64,000 nucleotides of DNA from the NCBI GenBank assembly GCA_949893755.1, contig CATLCV010000004.1:1-64000 (forward strand), in the 5' to 3' direction. Both the position numbers and the translations under genes were made by a program. Below, piece by piece: positions 42,248 to 51,905 of the stretch (its first letter is position 1; each line of letters starts with the position of its first letter). Source of the stretch: an uncultured Lachnospiraceae bacterium. GTDB lineage: Bacteria > Bacillota > Clostridia > Lachnospirales > Lachnospiraceae. The notes under the pieces are model-generated. The model saw nothing but the letters and a program-made list of their open reading frames with translations, had not been told where the DNA came from and did no database searches.

Positions 42248-43108
42248 TTACATTGCACCGTCCGTATCCGCCGCCACCGCCTTTCTATAATCCGAAGCCG
42301 ACATCCCCGTTTCCTGCTTAAAAAGCTTATTAAAGACACGCATATCCGAGAACCCGCTTGATAAGGCGATCTCTGTGATGGAATGGCTGCTTACTGTGAG
42401 CAGCCATTTTGCATGCTCGATCCGCGTGTTTTTTACATAAGCCTGAAAGGTGATCCCCATATGCTTTTTGAAATATTTAGAAAAATAAGTAGGGTGAAAG
42501 CCGCAGAGATCCGCGCACTCCTGCAGCGAAACGTGAGAGCGGTAATTTAAAGCGACATATTCGATCGCCAGACGCAGCTTTTGCACGGCTTCCCTGTTTT
42601 CAGAATTGTTTTCTCTCTTCGGAAAAGACCGGATCACAACTAACAGCAGAAGATTCATGAAGGTCTTGATGGAAAATTCCCATGCAATTTCCTGGCGAAG
42701 GTATTCGTCATGCATACTGAGGATCAGCGTTTTTACTTTTGAGTAGGTCTCAGGCGACCAATAGCTGCTGAGCGTATGCCGTTTATATAAATATTTGGAG
42801 TAATTCGCTTTATGCTTTGGATTTGTATATTTTTCCCCGACTGTAAGATTCAGGTCAGTCTCGATAATGAAGCGTTCGCAGTAGGATTCGGGCTCAGGCA
42901 GCGCATGGTTGATGTATGGGGGAATGATTGCGATCATCCCTTCCGTTAAAGTATAGAGGGTTTGTTCATAGATTATTTTCAGTTCGCCCTTTTTGATATA
43001 GATGATTTCCATTTCATGGTGGCAGTGAGGAGAAAAAGACTGACTGCCGTTCATAACCGTATCCCTGTAGGGGAACTGTTCATTTTTAAAATGTGTCTGA
43101 TAGAGCAT
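42248..43108 (-). CDS. AraC family transcriptional regulator
   Basis: A 286-residue regulator with an N-terminal cupin sensor ('FSPHCHHEMEIIYIKKGELKIIYE', 'IAIIPPYINHALP') and a C-terminal double HTH ('VSLQECADLCGFHPTYFSKYFKKHMG', 'SITEIALSSGFSDMRVFNKLFKQETGMSASDYRK'). It is divergent from the sugar operon at 43371, which it probably activates in response to a carbohydrate. The 262-base intergenic region has AT-rich promoter words but no clear direct repeats. Confidence 0.92.
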   Translation of the reverse strand: MLYQTHFKNEQFPYRDTVMNGSQSFSPHCHHEMEIIYIKKGELKIIYEQTLYTLTEGMIAIIPPYINHALPEPESYCERFIIETDLNLTVGEKYTNPKHKANYSKYLYKRHTLSSYWSPETYSKVKTLILSMHDEYLRQEIAWEFSIKTFMNLLLLVVIRSFPKRENNSENREAVQKLRLAIEYVALNYRSHVSLQECADLCGFHPTYFSKYFKKHMGITFQAYVKNTRIEHAKWLLTVSSHSITEIALSSGFSDMRVFNKLFKQETGMSASDYRKAVAADTDGAM

Positions 43109-43370
43109 ATGGATTCCCTTCCGTTCATTTTTATATTTGTGTCTGTTCAGTACCTTCCCGGATCACCCGCAATCCCATGAAAACTGCCTTCGGCAATGAG
43201 GACCGCTTTTACTGATATTTACTTTTTTACCAAAAAAAATGAGCATCGTCAATGGAATGGCAAGATATATGTACTGCTTGTTAATTCCATGAATAGCCAT
43301 TTACGGACGGAAAAAATATAATGTGCTTACAGTGATAACTGAAATAAAAAATGAAATGGAGGAACTGAAA

Positions 43371-44480
43371 ATGCACAAAATTGGAATTGTAGGATGCGGA
43401 GGGATCGCACATCAAAAACATTTTCCGGCACTGAAACGTGCTTCGGACCGCGTGGAGATCGCGGCGTTCTGCGACCTGAAAAGAGAAAGGGCAGAGGAAG
43501 CGGCCAGGGAGTTCGGTGTGCCAGGAGCCAGAGTGTATGAAGATTATCATGAAATGCTGGAGAAGGAAACAGAAATCGAGATCATCTATGTCCTGACTCC
43601 CAATGTGTCTCACTGTCCCATCAGCGTGGCGGCATTTGAAGCCGGAAAGCATGTATTATGCGAAAAGCCGATGGCGGCGTCCGTGGAGGATGCGGAAACA
43701 ATGATGGCCGCATGGAAAAAGAGCGGAAAGATGTTTACGATCGGATATCAGAACAGATACCGCGCGGACAGCCAGACCATGAAAAGACTTTGCGATGACG
43801 GAGAAATGGGAGAGATCTATTACGCGCAGGCCCATGCGCTGCGCAGAAGAGGCGTTCCGACCTGGGGAGTATTTACAGACAAGTCCCAGCAGGGCGGCGG
43901 TCCTCTGATCGATATCGGAACACATTCGCTGGATCTGACCCTGTGGCTGATGAATAACTATGAGCCGGCTTCTGTGACAGGGGTGACATTTGATAAGCTG
44001 GGAAAGACACTCCAGCCGAAGGATCAGGGGAATTTCCTTGGGACATGGGATCCGGAGACCTTTGAAGTAGAGGATGCGGCATTCGGATTTATTACGATGA
44101 AGGATGGCTCTTTGATCACATTGGACGCTTCCTGGATCCTGAATTCTACGGAAGAACGATGCGCGTCCGCATATCTCTGCGGAACAAAGGCGGGAGCGGA
44201 ACTGACAGGGGTAGGCGGTTCCGATAATCTGAAATTGTATTTGAACAAAGTGATGGGCGGAAAGCAGGTAAAGATTGATGTAGATACCAGTGCCGGTGGC
44301 GTGGATTTCTTTGACGGAGATTCCTCCAACCCGGAAGACATGGAATGCAAGGTATGGTTAGACGCAATTGAGGGCAAGGGAGAGCTGACAGTAAAACCGG
44401 AACAGGCATTTGTTGTGACAAGGATCCTGGACGCGGTCTACAGATCCGCCAGGGAAGGAAAGCCGGTTGTATTTGATTAA
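43371..44480 (+). CDS. Gfo/Idh/MocA family oxidoreductase, first
   Basis: A 369-residue NAD(P)-dependent sugar dehydrogenase. The Rossmann motif 'GIVGCGGIAHQKHFPAL' is at residue 5, 'TPNVSHCPISVAAFEAGKHVLCEKPMA' includes the EKP catalytic Lys, and 'GGGPLIDIGTHSLDLTLWLM' carries the family's Asp/His dyad. It likely oxidises a sugar or polyol hydroxyl, often at C3. Start at the ATG eight bases after GGAGG. It is first in an operon of six. Confidence 0.92.
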   Translation: MHKIGIVGCGGIAHQKHFPALKRASDRVEIAAFCDLKRERAEEAAREFGVPGARVYEDYHEMLEKETEIEIIYVLTPNVSHCPISVAAFEAGKHVLCEKPMAASVEDAETMMAAWKKSGKMFTIGYQNRYRADSQTMKRLCDDGEMGEIYYAQAHALRRRGVPTWGVFTDKSQQGGGPLIDIGTHSLDLTLWLMNNYEPASVTGVTFDKLGKTLQPKDQGNFLGTWDPETFEVEDAAFGFITMKDGSLITLDASWILNSTEERCASAYLCGTKAGAELTGVGGSDNLKLYLNKVMGGKQVKIDVDTSAGGVDFFDGDSSNPEDMECKVWLDAIEGKGELTVKPEQAFVVTRILDAVYRSAREGKPVVFD

Positions 44481-44587
44481 GCCAGCAGGAAGAGAAGCAG
44501 TGTAAAGAATCGTATGAAAAAAATACGGGAATCGCCCGTATGAAAAAGCTGCTTCGCAAATTGGTTACAAAAAACGGAGGTATCAAA

Positions 44588-45448
44588 ATGGGATTAAAAG
44601 TAGGAATCCAGCTCTATTCAGTAAAAAATAAAATGAAAGAAAATCCGCTCCAGACGATCGGGGATGTTGCAAAGGCGGGGTACAAGTATCTGGAGGTAGC
44701 AAACCATAACGCGCTTGAGGATGACGGTGTAGGTTTTGGAGTATCCGCGGAGGAGTTGAACGGTGTGCTGAAAAAAAGCGGAAGCAGTATCATAAGCGCG
44801 CACATCTTTCCTTTTACAGAAGAAAATTATAAGAGGGTCGCGGAATACAACCAAAAAACAGGAAACCATATCCTGGTCTATCCCATGGACACATTTCAGG
44901 ATTACGATGATGTGATGCGTAAAGTCGAAATGTATGAAAAAATGGGAGCGGCTGCGGCAAAGGAAGGAATGGTATTTCTCTATCATAACCATTATCAGGA
45001 ATTTCAGAAATTCCATGGGAAAACCGTGATGGAGTGGATCCTGGAAAATACGGATCCGGCACATGTGAATTTTGAGCTGGATACGTTCTGGACGCTGCGC
45101 GGAGGTTACGATCCGGTGCAGATCATGGACCAGTTCGGCACCCGGATCAAAATGCTGCACCAGAAGGACTACGCGAAAGACGCGCCGAATCCGGTCAATA
45201 TGTTTGACGTCGTGGGAGAGGATACATATATCACACGGGAGGTATTCGGGAAATATAAAAAGGACGGAGACTTTGTTGAGATCGGCTACGGGCAGATGGA
45301 CATTCAGAGCATCATCAACAAGGCGCTGGAATTGGGGAGCATCGAATATATTGTACTGGAACAGGATGCCACGAAGCTGGACGAGCTGGAAAGCATCCGG
45401 CGCAGTATGGAAGGCTTCCGCCGGTTCCAGGGAATCGATTGGCAGTAA
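44588..45448 (+). CDS. Sugar phosphate isomerase/epimerase family TIM barrel, first
   Basis: A 286-residue AP-endonuclease-2/xylose-isomerase-like barrel. 'GIQLYSVKNKMKENPLQTIGDVAKAGYKYLEVANHN', 'LYHNHYQEF' and 'NFELDTFWTLRGGYDP' supply the usual His, Glu and Asp metal ligands. Members isomerise or cleave keto-sugars. Paired with Gfo/Idh genes it may act on a 3-keto sugar. GGAGG precedes ATG; the ORF-track start is 16 residues upstream. Confidence 0.88.
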   Translation: MGLKVGIQLYSVKNKMKENPLQTIGDVAKAGYKYLEVANHNALEDDGVGFGVSAEELNGVLKKSGSSIISAHIFPFTEENYKRVAEYNQKTGNHILVYPMDTFQDYDDVMRKVEMYEKMGAAAAKEGMVFLYHNHYQEFQKFHGKTVMEWILENTDPAHVNFELDTFWTLRGGYDPVQIMDQFGTRIKMLHQKDYAKDAPNPVNMFDVVGEDTYITREVFGKYKKDGDFVEIGYGQMDIQSIINKALELGSIEYIVLEQDATKLDELESIRRSMEGFRRFQGIDWQ

Positions 45449-45504
45449 GGAACTGTATGGAAATAATTTGTGCAGATTGCGCAGGATCGTTTCCAACAGT
45501 TCCT
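45448..45504. repeat. Repeat family A, long 57-base version
   Basis: AGGAACTGT (45448-45456) and ACAGTTCCT (45496-45504) are perfect outer arms; TGGAAA/TTTCCA is an inner pair. It occupies nearly the whole gap between two operon genes and would form a hairpin in the message. Confidence 0.75.
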
Positions 45505-45523
45505 GACAGAAAGGTGTGTGAGT

Positions 45524-46582
45524 ATGAAAACAATAAAACTGGGAATCATCGGCTATGGCTTCATGGGGCAGTGGCATCGGAATCACGCGGGGACTCTGAA
45601 AGAGGTTGAAATCCTTGCGGTCTGCGATACGGATCAGGCAAAGCTGGAGAAGGCGCCCCGGGATGTAAAGACTTTTACAGACTATCAGGAGCTTTTAAAA
45701 CTGGATGAAATAGAATGGGTCGTGATCTGCGTGCCCAATCATCTGCACTGCCGGATCGCGGTAGACGCGGCGGACGCGGGAAAGAACCTGATCGTAGAAA
45801 AGCCATGCGCATTGAATGTGGAGGAATTTGACAGGATCAGCCAGGCAGCAAAAAGGAACAACGTTCTTTTTACGGTAGACCAGAACCGGCGCTGGGACAG
45901 GGACTATGCGATCGCCAAAAAAACATATATGGAAGGAACCCTGGGAAAGGTATTCATGATCAAATCCAGCCATTACGGTGTATTTGGAAGAATGCACGAC
46001 TGGCATGAATTTAAAGAGTACGGAGGTGGCATGCTGTATGACTGGGGCGTTCACCTCATTGACCAGATGCTGGAGCTGGTGCCGGAAAAGATCACCCAGA
46101 TCTTTGCGGATATGAAATGTGCCGTCAATCAGGAAGTGGACGACTATTTCCGTATCCTGCTCCGGTTCGAGAGCGGATTAACAGCGGAGATTGAGCTGGG
46201 TACGTTCCTTCTGGCTCCGATGCCGAGATGGTATATGTCCGGAGATCAGGGGACACTGGTTGTAGAACAGATAAAAGCAGACAAGGGCGCTGTCTACCGG
46301 GCGGGAGACTTCCGCGCGGCGCTTCCGGAACAGGCGGAAAATATCGACGCGGGACCCACTAGGACATTTTCTGTAAAAGCAAGTGATGTGGTACATACTG
46401 AAAAGATGCCTGAGGTAGACCTGACATATAATGACTGGAATGATTTTTTCAGAAACCTGATCGGGGTGGTAAATCATACAGAAGAAATGGCTGTAAAACC
46501 GGAACAGGTCAGAAGGGTGCTTCAAGTCATGGAGGCTGCAAGGGAATCTGCCGCATGCGGCAGGTCGGTAGATTTTGAATGA
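45524..46582 (+). CDS. Gfo/Idh/MocA family oxidoreductase, second
   Basis: A 352-residue dehydrogenase, distinct from the first. Motifs are 'GIIGYGFMGQWHRNHAG', 'VCVPNHLHCRIAVDAADAGKNLIVEKPCALN' and 'GGGMLYDWGVHLIDQMLELVP' (Asp/His dyad). Start chosen from GAAAGGTG before ATG; the ORF-track start lies in repeat A. Two different Gfo/Idh enzymes may oxidise and re-reduce the same substrate through a 3-keto intermediate. The 3' end is partly duplicated downstream. Confidence 0.92.
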   Translation: MKTIKLGIIGYGFMGQWHRNHAGTLKEVEILAVCDTDQAKLEKAPRDVKTFTDYQELLKLDEIEWVVICVPNHLHCRIAVDAADAGKNLIVEKPCALNVEEFDRISQAAKRNNVLFTVDQNRRWDRDYAIAKKTYMEGTLGKVFMIKSSHYGVFGRMHDWHEFKEYGGGMLYDWGVHLIDQMLELVPEKITQIFADMKCAVNQEVDDYFRILLRFESGLTAEIELGTFLLAPMPRWYMSGDQGTLVVEQIKADKGAVYRAGDFRAALPEQAENIDAGPTRTFSVKASDVVHTEKMPEVDLTYNDWNDFFRNLIGVVNHTEEMAVKPEQVRRVLQVMEAARESAACGRSVDFE

Positions 46583-46702
46583 ATATCGAAAATTGCAGAG
46601 AATGCGGCAGGACGGTAGATTTTGAATAAACATCGGAGCGCGGCGGAGAAGGGCGGATGCCCTCAAAAGAGCCGGCATGCTCTGACAAGAAAGAGGTGAA
46701 TT

Positions 46703-47623
46703 ATGAAATTAGGATTTGTAAGTGCGATCCTGGATCAGAGCAGCTATGAAGAAATGATAGATACTGCATCTGAGCTTGGCTTCGCATGCGTGGAGGCGGC
46801 CTGCTGGCCCCAGGAAAAGGCGGAGCGGCGTTATGCCGGGGTCAGCCATATTGACGCGGAACGAGTGTTGGAGGATGAAAAGTACGCGAAACATATCCTG
46901 GACTACAGTGCAGGAAAAAAGGTGGAAATTTCTTCCCTTGCGTATTACCCGAATACAATGGATCCGGATCTGAATAAGCGGAAAACGGTCATCAGCCATC
47001 TGGAACATGTGATCCGGGCAAGCCATAAGCTGGGAATCGGAATGGTCACTACATTTATCGGAAGGGATCAGACGAAGAGTATTGAAGAAAATCTGGAGCT
47101 TGTAAAAGAACTATGGCCGCCGATCATCCGGCTGGCAGAAGAACTGGAGGTTAAGGTGGCGATCGAAAACTGCCCGATGCTGTTCGGCAGGGATCAGTGG
47201 CCGGGCGGACAAAATCTGATGACCACGCCTGCTGTCTGGAAAAAGGTATTTGAGATCCTGGACAGTGATTTCCTGGGAATCAATTATGACCCGTCACATT
47301 TTGTATGGCAGATGATCGATTATATACAGCCGCTTTATGAATTCCGCAGTAAGATATTCCATGTACATTACAAGGATATCAAGGTGTACAGGGACCGTCT
47401 GGATCAATGCGGGGTCATGGCATATCCGCTGGACTTCATGTCTCCCAAGCTGCCGGGACTCGGCGATGTGGACTGGGGAAGATATGTGTCCGCTCTGACA
47501 GATATCGGTTACGACGGTTATTCCTGTATCGAAGTAGAGGACAAAGCCTTTGAAGGAAGCAGCGAAAAGATTCTGGATTCATTGAAGCTGAGCAAGCGCT
47601 ATATGGAGCAGTTTGTGATATGA
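46703..47623 (+). CDS. Sugar phosphate isomerase/epimerase family TIM barrel, second
   Basis: A 306-residue barrel with 'GFACVEAACWPQ', 'AIENCPMLF', 'GINYDPSHFVWQMIDYIQPL' and 'HVHYKDIKVYRDRLDQCG'. The metal-binding Glu, Asp, His and Glu positions ('SCIEVEDKAF') are in place. It is translationally coupled to the MFS gene (ATGA overlap). AAGAGGTG lies before ATG. The 120 bases upstream hold the duplicated tail of the preceding gene. Confidence 0.9.
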   Translation: MKLGFVSAILDQSSYEEMIDTASELGFACVEAACWPQEKAERRYAGVSHIDAERVLEDEKYAKHILDYSAGKKVEISSLAYYPNTMDPDLNKRKTVISHLEHVIRASHKLGIGMVTTFIGRDQTKSIEENLELVKELWPPIIRLAEELEVKVAIENCPMLFGRDQWPGGQNLMTTPAVWKKVFEILDSDFLGINYDPSHFVWQMIDYIQPLYEFRSKIFHVHYKDIKVYRDRLDQCGVMAYPLDFMSPKLPGLGDVDWGRYVSALTDIGYDGYSCIEVEDKAFEGSSEKILDSLKLSKRYMEQFVI

Positions 47624-48789
47624 CGGTGAAAAAAGAACCGCTTTGGGGAAGAGCGTATGTATTTCTCTCCCTCGCCAATTTTTTCAGCTGGCTCAGCTAT
47701 AATATGATCACTCCGGTCATGACAGGCTATATGGAATCGCTGGGCGCGGGAGTTTCGATCTGCGGGATCGTAGGAGGACTGTTCGCGTTCGCGTCCTGCC
47801 TGTCCCGCCCGGCAAGCGGATATCTATCCGACTGTTATAACCGGAAGCTTTTGATGGGGATATTTACCGTCGTTATGGCGTTTTCCGTATTTGTATATTC
47901 TGTGGTTCCCTATGTCCCTGTGATCCTTGTATTCCGTACCGTTCATGGGATGGCGTTTGCGGTGTCGAGTACGGCAAGCCTGGTTCTGGTGAGCGAATGC
48001 GTGCCGGAATCGAGAATGGCAGAGGGCGTCAGCTATTACAGCATCATGTCCGTTGTATCTATGGCAGCAGGGCCGAGCCTTGGGATCTGGATCAGCGGAA
48101 GGTTCGGGTATCGGATCTGCATGCTGGCGGCTGCGGTGATCCTGGCGGCAGCCGGAGTGATCAATTTTCTGATCCCGTATCAAGCACGGGCGGAAGAAAA
48201 GAAAAAGCGTGACCGCAGGATCCGGATTTCCGGCCTTGTGGAGCCGAAGCTGATCGGACTCAGCGGGGTAAACGCGGCATTTACCATGGTGCAGGGGATC
48301 ATCAGTGCGTTTCTTCTGCCTATGACATTGGAGAAAGGGCTGGGAGGAGCAGGGTTTCATTTTACATTGAGCGCGGTCGTCCTGATCGCGGCCAGAATCT
48401 TAATGGCAGAGCATATGAACCAAATGTCTCTGCGGCAGAATCTTTACCCTGCGTTTCTCTGCGGCGTACTGACACTTGTGCTGGTCGGAAGAGCGGACGC
48501 GGAGTGGTTCCTGATCGCTGCCGCGGTGACAAAGGCATTTTCACATGGGATGTCCCAGCCCGCGCTCCAGACAGAAGCCATCCGGGTCGTTCCGGCAGAG
48601 AAGAGAGGGGTGGCGTGCAGCACGATGTATATAGGAGGAGATCTGGGACAGGCATTGGGGCCGATGCTGGGCGGCATGGTTGCCGATGTGACCGGGTACA
48701 GCAATATGTATCTCTGGTGTATCGTGCCGTTGGCGGCGGCATGGGCTTACTTTTTAAAAAGAGAAAAGCAGCAAAACAGTAGTTTTTGA
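47620..48789 (+). CDS. MFS transporter
   Basis: A 389-residue carrier with twelve predicted helices. Family loops are 'LSRPASGYLSDCYNRKLLMG' (between helices 2 and 3) and 'RTVHGMAFAVSSTASLVLVSECVPESRMAEG'. It starts inside the stop of the isomerase gene. As the only transporter in the operon it probably imports the carbohydrate or glycoside handled by the Gfo/Idh and TIM-barrel enzymes. Confidence 0.92.
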   Translation: MTVKKEPLWGRAYVFLSLANFFSWLSYNMITPVMTGYMESLGAGVSICGIVGGLFAFASCLSRPASGYLSDCYNRKLLMGIFTVVMAFSVFVYSVVPYVPVILVFRTVHGMAFAVSSTASLVLVSECVPESRMAEGVSYYSIMSVVSMAAGPSLGIWISGRFGYRICMLAAAVILAAAGVINFLIPYQARAEEKKKRDRRIRISGLVEPKLIGLSGVNAAFTMVQGIISAFLLPMTLEKGLGGAGFHFTLSAVVLIAARILMAEHMNQMSLRQNLYPAFLCGVLTLVLVGRADAEWFLIAAAVTKAFSHGMSQPALQTEAIRVVPAEKRGVACSTMYIGGDLGQALGPMLGGMVADVTGYSNMYLWCIVPLAAAWAYFLKREKQQNSSF

Positions 48790-48953
48790 GACGCTCTAAT
48801 GCTGTATTGTATGTTGCAATTCGTCTGGAACTTATATTGAAACAGAGATATGAAACAAAATATGAATATTCCTGACTTCGTTTGACTAAAATATAAAAGA
48901 ATGCTATGATACCTATATAAAAAAGTCAATCACAAAGGTGAGGAGGATGCGGC

Positions 48954-50399
48954 ATGATAAGCTCTGTAGTTCGTTTATCTGAACTTCGTATTCAGAATTT
49001 CAAAAATGTAAAAAATGGAGTGTTGAATTTCAACAACCGAAGGAAAAATTACAGAGCGGGTATTTTGGGGTTATATGGACAGAACGGCTCCGGTAAGACG
49101 GCCTTGATCGATGCGCTGCAGCTTCTGAAATATGCGCTCTGCGGAAAAACAGTTCCGGCAGAGATGGCGGAGTTTATCCATGTGGACGCACAATATGCCG
49201 CGCTGTCCTATACATTTCACATTACCATGCCGTCCGGAAGGTATGACGCTTTCTATGAATTTTGCATTCGAAAAGAGGAAGATGCCGGGGAGCAGAATTT
49301 TGACGCAGATATTGTCCGTGAGCCGCAGTCAAGGCTGGTGATCTTCGACGAAGTCCTCAGCTATTCCTTCGCGGGAGCAGGCAATCAGAAAGGAACAGAA
49401 GAAACGATCAGAAAAGGGCCGTTGATCGATACACGCACGGAAAAGGTTTTCGTACCGGTTTCAAAGTATGAATGCCTGATCGGAAAAGATAAGAGCAGAG
49501 CCATGGATCTTCTGGTAGCAAAGAAAATGTCAGCCAATACCGCAAGGTCATTCATTTTTTCAAGGGAACTGCTGAATGCGGTCAGAAAACAGCAGAAAAT
49601 AAAAGAGCGTGACACGGAATTTATGCGGCACCTGGCGCTGCTGGAAAGACTGACCCTCTATGGAAACTATGAATTATTTGTCATAAACACGGCGAATACG
49701 GGGATGATCAGCATGAACGCGCTTCCTTTGGCCTTCAAATATGCAGGGAAGGACAGCGGGGCAGTAGGACAGATGATGCTTCCTTTGGAAGATCCCGCCT
49801 TGATTCCAAAAGAAGCCGTGGAAATTGTGGAAAAGGTAATCCGTGATATGAACATTGTTCTGGAGCAGATGGTTCCCGGGCTTCGGATCGGCTTGAAGGA
49901 GCTTGGTATCCAGACATTAAACAATGGAAAAATCGGAAGCCGTATCCAGCTCATTTCCTGCAAAAACAGCAGAGAGATTCCGCTAAAGCATGAGTCGGAA
50001 GGAATTAAAAAGATGATCTCGATTCTCCAGCTTTTGATCGTGATCTATAATCAGGAATCGATCACAGTGGCAATCGATGAATTGGATTCCGGGATTTTTG
50101 AATATCTGCTGGGGGAGATCCTTCGGATCATTTCCGAAAAAGGAAAGGGCCAGCTGATTTTCACCTCACATAACCTCCGGCCTCTGGAAACGCTGGACAG
50201 AGGATTTATTGCATTTACAACAACGAATCCTGTAAAAAGATATATCAGAATGACGAATATCAAAGACAACCATAACCTGCGGGATTTCTATTTCCGGGAT
50301 ATTGTCCTTGGCGAACAGAGTGAAGAGATCTATGAGCCGACCAACAATGCGGAAATCGCATTGGCATTCAGAGAGGCAGGTGAGATCAGTGGCTCGTAA
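48954..50399 (+). CDS. AAA15/OLD-like ATPase, first half of a two-gene defence-type unit
   Basis: A 481-residue ABC/SMC-type ATPase. 'SELRIQNFKNVKNGVLNF' opens the fold, Walker A 'GQNGSGKTALIDAL' is near residue 44, Walker B 'ITVAIDELDSGIFEYLLGEIL' near 365 and the H-loop 'FTSHNLRPLE' follows. The ATPase lacks its own TOPRIM nuclease; the next gene supplies one. PARIS (AriA), AbiL and split OLD systems share this arrangement. AGGAGG lies seven bases before ATG. Role in phage defence is inferred from architecture. Confidence 0.85.
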   Translation: MISSVVRLSELRIQNFKNVKNGVLNFNNRRKNYRAGILGLYGQNGSGKTALIDALQLLKYALCGKTVPAEMAEFIHVDAQYAALSYTFHITMPSGRYDAFYEFCIRKEEDAGEQNFDADIVREPQSRLVIFDEVLSYSFAGAGNQKGTEETIRKGPLIDTRTEKVFVPVSKYECLIGKDKSRAMDLLVAKKMSANTARSFIFSRELLNAVRKQQKIKERDTEFMRHLALLERLTLYGNYELFVINTANTGMISMNALPLAFKYAGKDSGAVGQMMLPLEDPALIPKEAVEIVEKVIRDMNIVLEQMVPGLRIGLKELGIQTLNNGKIGSRIQLISCKNSREIPLKHESEGIKKMISILQLLIVIYNQESITVAIDELDSGIFEYLLGEILRIISEKGKGQLIFTSHNLRPLETLDRGFIAFTTTNPVKRYIRMTNIKDNHNLRDFYFRDIVLGEQSEEIYEPTNNAEIALAFREAGEISGS

Positions 50400-51084
50400 G
50401 AAAATCGTCTTTGTAATCGTAGAAGGGCCGTCGGACGATGAAGCATTGGGCGTTATTTTCAGCCGCCTTTATAATAAAAATGCGGTACACGTGGAAATCA
50501 CACATGGAGATATTACTTCGGAATTGTCTGCCGTTCCTGGAAATATAGCATCGAAAATAGGCAATCTGATCCGTGGGTATGCGAAGTCGAACCATTATAG
50601 AGCAGCGGATTTCCAGGAAGTGATCCATCTTATTGATATGGACGGTGCATATATTCCAGAGACGGCAGTTGTGGAAGATTTGGAAAAGAAAAAGCCATTT
50701 TATACCACAACAGAAATCCGGACGGCAAAACCGGTTCAGCTGTCTGCTCGAAACAAAAGAAAAAGAGAAAATATTGACCGCATCTGCTTCATGCATAAGG
50801 TGTGGGGATCTATTCCGTACAGTGCCTATTACATGTCAGCAAATTTGGATCATGTTCTGTATGATAAGCTCAACAGCACAGATGACGAAAAAGAAAATGA
50901 CGCCTATGCATTTGCTAAAAAATATAAAGATCACTTGGAAGATTTTCTGACATTCATATCAGATTCAGATTTCTCCGTATGCAGTGATTTTAGAGAATCA
51001 TGGGAATATATAAAAGCGGAGAGGCGTTCTCTTGAGCGGCATACAAATCTTGGAATCTGCTTTAAAACCATGAAAGATTACTGA
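50389..51084 (+). CDS. TOPRIM-like protein, partner of the AAA15 ATPase
   Basis: A 231-residue protein from GTG at 50389, overlapping the ATPase gene by 11 bases with AGGTGAG just upstream. 'IVFVIVEGPSDDEALGVIF' gives the TOPRIM Glu, and 'VIHLIDMDGAY' the DxD metal motif. The remainder is helical ('YYMSANLDHVLYDKL'). In PARIS- or OLD-like systems such a protein is the nuclease released or activated by the ATPase. It is not long enough to be a full DUF4435 AriB, so assignment to a named system is open. Confidence 0.78.
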   Translation: MARKKIVFVIVEGPSDDEALGVIFSRLYNKNAVHVEITHGDITSELSAVPGNIASKIGNLIRGYAKSNHYRAADFQEVIHLIDMDGAYIPETAVVEDLEKKKPFYTTTEIRTAKPVQLSARNKRKRENIDRICFMHKVWGSIPYSAYYMSANLDHVLYDKLNSTDDEKENDAYAFAKKYKDHLEDFLTFISDSDFSVCSDFRESWEYIKAERRSLERHTNLGICFKTMKDY

Positions 51085-51184
51085 AAACATTCCAAAATAG
51101 GTATTGCCAACAGCCCCGGAAGCATGTATAATTTTTACAGAAATTTCATGGAACAAAATCATTTTTGGAGAGAGGTGGTTGACG

Positions 51185-51805
51185 TTGGATGACACCAGAA
51201 CCCGGATTATTTCCGCCGCGATGAAGGCTGTGCGGGAGTACGGCCTGGAAGGGGTGCGGATCCAGAATGTCAGCGATCTGGCGGGGATATCCCCCGGGGC
51301 ATTGTACCGTCACTTCAACAGCAAGGATCAGCTGATCGAGGAATGCTTTACCTATGTGGACAAGCAGGCGGCAGAGATCTTCGAGCATTTAAAGTTCAAC
51401 CCTGTGGCCATGGCCGCCGACCCGATCGGAACGGTGAAAAGCCTGTGGCTGCCGTATTTCCGTTTTTGGGTGGCGCATCCGGATGAGACGGTATTCTATC
51501 ATCGGTTTCGAGACAGCACCTTTTTCCCGAAATATCATGAAACCCGGGACACGAGTTATTTCAGCTCCTTCGTCGGTATGGTACATACATTCAAGGCGAC
51601 GTTTCCCCGCCTGAAAACAATCAATCAGGATCTGCTGTGGCTTCATATTCTTACATGCACCGTGCTGTATGCCAAGTATGTAGTAGAGGGCGTGCTCCCG
51701 GACGATCAGGAGACGGAAGACACGGTATTCAGACTGCTGTGTACCGGACTGAGCGGTTATCTGAAGCCGGAGAAAGCCAAAAAGGGAAAAAGAATTGAAA
51801 AATGA
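51185..51805 (+). CDS. TetR family transcriptional regulator
   Basis: About 206 residues beginning at TTG ('LDDTRTRIISAAMKAV'); a TTG six bases upstream is an equal alternative, and GGAGAGAGGTGG serves either. The HTH is 'VRIQNVSDLAGISPGALYRHFNSKDQLIEECF'. The C-terminal ligand domain is aromatic-rich. It precedes the diguanylate cyclase gene by 100 bases and may control it or an unlinked target. Confidence 0.88.
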   Translation: MDDTRTRIISAAMKAVREYGLEGVRIQNVSDLAGISPGALYRHFNSKDQLIEECFTYVDKQAAEIFEHLKFNPVAMAADPIGTVKSLWLPYFRFWVAHPDETVFYHRFRDSTFFPKYHETRDTSYFSSFVGMVHTFKATFPRLKTINQDLLWLHILTCTVLYAKYVVEGVLPDDQETEDTVFRLLCTGLSGYLKPEKAKKGKRIEK

Positions 51806-51905
51806 AGATATGCCCTTCTGAATCAACGTGGGGCATATTTTTGGCGTATGCAGTAAATAAACATTTACTTACGGAACAGGGATTTAAGAAAGGACAGGAA
51901 TCACT

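Noticed and set aside
44618-45586. 322-residue minus-strand ORF over the TIM-barrel gene
   Set aside because: Antisense shadow of two real operon genes.
43371-48789. C-glycoside cleavage (Dgp) operon call
   Set aside because: Gfo/Idh and barrel proteins fit, but no DgpB-type small subunit is present, so the specific name is not justified.
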